Assembly (NCBI GenBank): GCA_017501055.1
Contig: JAFVXP010000026.1
Span: forward strand, 1-22,987
DNA from: Clostridia bacterium
GTDB lineage: Bacteria > Bacillota > Clostridia > Oscillospirales > CAG-382
Direction of reading: 5' to 3'
Length of the DNA stretch: 22,987 bases
Below, piece by piece: positions 22,510 to 22,987 of the stretch. The translations under genes were made by a program, and so were the position numbers. Position 1 is the first letter of the stretch. Each line of letters opens with the position of its first letter. The notes under the pieces were generated by a model. That model had not been told where the DNA came from. It searched no databases and saw nothing but the letters and a program-made list of their open reading frames with translations.

Positions 22510-22728
22510 CTATTTTTTCTCGAAAAATTTTCTGTCGGTTCGCTCAAGGATATAATCGGTGGAAACGTTGTGAAAATCGGCAAGCTTAATGAGAATCTCG
22601 GTGGGTATATCAAGCTCACCACGCTCGTAATTGCTGTAAACACGCTGACTGCAGGATAAGATCTCGCCCATCTGCTTTTGCGTGAGGTCTTTGTCTTCAC
22701 GAAGGTCACGAATCCGTTTGTATAGCAT
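22510..22728 (-). CDS. Small Cro/CI-type HTH transcriptional regulator, 72 aa
   Basis: A single HTH_3 (XRE) domain fills the protein: MLYKRIRDLREDKDLTQKQMGEILSCS holds the first helices and the turn (TQKQMGEIL), then QRVYSNYERGELDIPTEILIKLADFHNVSTDYIL is the recognition helix and dimer part. There is no separate effector domain. It is divergent from a secreted protein gene, and the space between contains two same-sized operator-like palindromes, so autoregulation and control of the neighbour are likely but inferred. A GGTGAAG ribosome site precedes the ATG. Lone small XRE proteins also occur as remnants of phage or antitoxins; no toxin partner is visible here. Confidence 0.92.
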   Translation of the reverse strand: MLYKRIRDLREDKDLTQKQMGEILSCSQRVYSNYERGELDIPTEILIKLADFHNVSTDYILERTDRKFFEKK

Positions 22729-22767
22729 ATATCTTCACCGACGTAATTAATATAATATATTATACCG

Positions 22768-22809
22768 TAGCGGATTATACGCTATTGACATTTAGCGGAA
22801 ATTCCGCTA
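22768..22809. promoter_or_regulatory. Two 17-bp operator-like palindromes in the divergent promoter region
   Basis: TAGCGGATTATACGCTA (22768-22784) and TAGCGGAAATTCCGCTA (22793-22809) share length and the outer half-site TAGCG/CGCTA; the second is perfectly symmetrical. Their centres are 25 bp apart. The second lies between the -35 and -10 of the forward promoter. Confidence 0.65.
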
Positions 22810-22813
22810 TAAT
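22785..22813 (+). promoter_or_regulatory. Promoter of the secreted protein gene
   Basis: Perfect TTGACA (22785-22790), 17-bp spacer, perfect TATAAT (22808-22813). The 10-bp string GCTATAATAT containing the -10 is repeated at 22829-22838. The spacer is almost entirely an operator-like palindrome, suggesting tight repression of an otherwise very strong promoter. Confidence 0.9.
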
Positions 22814-22868
22814 ATTTTTGCAAAGTATGCTATAATATACTTGCAAATAAAATTAGAGGAGAAGAGTT

Positions 22869-22987
22869 ATGAAAAAACTTGTTTCTATTTTATTGACATT
22901 TGCAATGTTGCTTGCATTAATGCCCTTAACGGTATTTGCAACAACAGAAGGCTTGGTTTATACCTTAAGCGATGACGAAACGTATTA
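22869..22987 (+). CDS. Secreted protein, 3' end missing
   Basis: Only the first 39 residues are in the window. They form a classical signal peptide: MKK, a hydrophobic core (LVSILLTFAMLLALMPLTV), and a probable cleavage after VFA, followed by TTEGLVYTLSDDETY. That mature start resembles clostridial leucine-rich-repeat (BspA-like) surface proteins, which often begin with a short beta strand of the form GLxYTLxxDGTxY, but this is only a guess from a few residues. AGAGGAGA lies 6 nt before the ATG. It is driven by the perfect promoter upstream, facing away from the XRE regulator gene. Confidence 0.8.
   Translation, partial: MKKLVSILLTFAMLLALMPLTVFATTEGLVYTLSDDETY

Noticed and set aside
1..22987. 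tRNA or rRNA genes
   Set aside because: I looked for cloverleaf-type segments in the gaps and found none that I could support.

Overview
The window looks like chromosomal DNA from an endospore-forming Firmicute of the class Clostridia, most likely an uncultured gut or rumen lineage near Oscillospirales. That placement is inferred from gene content: spoIIE with a Spo0A-type promoter, RNase J, RbgA, an ECF-type ThiT behind a TPP riboswitch, the order rplS-lepB-rbgA-rnhB-yraN, and consensus sigma-A promoters with strong AGGAG-type ribosome sites. Nothing indicates a prophage, a plasmid or a large transferred island. Most of the DNA is housekeeping. The unusual material is in the gaps between convergent genes.

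Layout. (1) 1-2372: a 5'-truncated DUF4340-like envelope protein gene, overlapped by a lipoprotein gene. (2) 2382-3943: a promoter, two 5' stem-loops, a TPP riboswitch, thiT, and a YugP-type membrane zinc peptidase. (3) 4025-8573: a forward cluster rplS-lepB-rbgA-rnhB-yraN-thrC covering ribosome assembly, secretion, RNA-DNA hybrid removal and threonine synthesis. It has its own promoter and leader, and a terminator after rplS. (4) 8591-9551: a reverse-strand 60-residue DUF1540 gene and a forward calcineurin-like phosphoesterase. (5) 9589-16045: a reverse operon argS-yebC-nadD-yqeK-rsfS-leuS with touching or overlapping genes, a consensus promoter at 16097-16125 and a bidirectional terminator at its end. 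(6) 16307-18539: spoIIE, with a promoter that resembles the B. subtilis spoIIE promoter (0A box, 21-bp spacer). (7) 18595-21836: murA (reverse) and rnjA (forward), divergent from a symmetrical promoter pair. (8) 21837-22508: about 670 bp packed with non-coding repeats. (9) 22510-22987: a small Cro/CI-type regulator, a two-operator promoter region, and the start of a secreted protein gene.

The most interesting signal is repeat biology. A small hairpin element of about 33 bp, read as CACCCC / variable arm / loop / complementary arm / GGGGACCCC, occurs four times, always between convergent genes. Its arm sequence differs in every copy, yet the two arms of each copy remain complementary. One copy (22386-22418) sits inside an otherwise intact TGTCATTCTGA-type repeat and splits it at its centre, and a second (22189-22221) appears to do the same. 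This is good sequence evidence that the element moves and targets the loop of another palindromic repeat. Directly after rnjA lies a second family with similar logic: five consecutive hairpins with unrelated but self-complementary arms, separated by ATATCGA-like spacers.

All annotations come from reading the sequence and remembered family features. No database or folding program was used.
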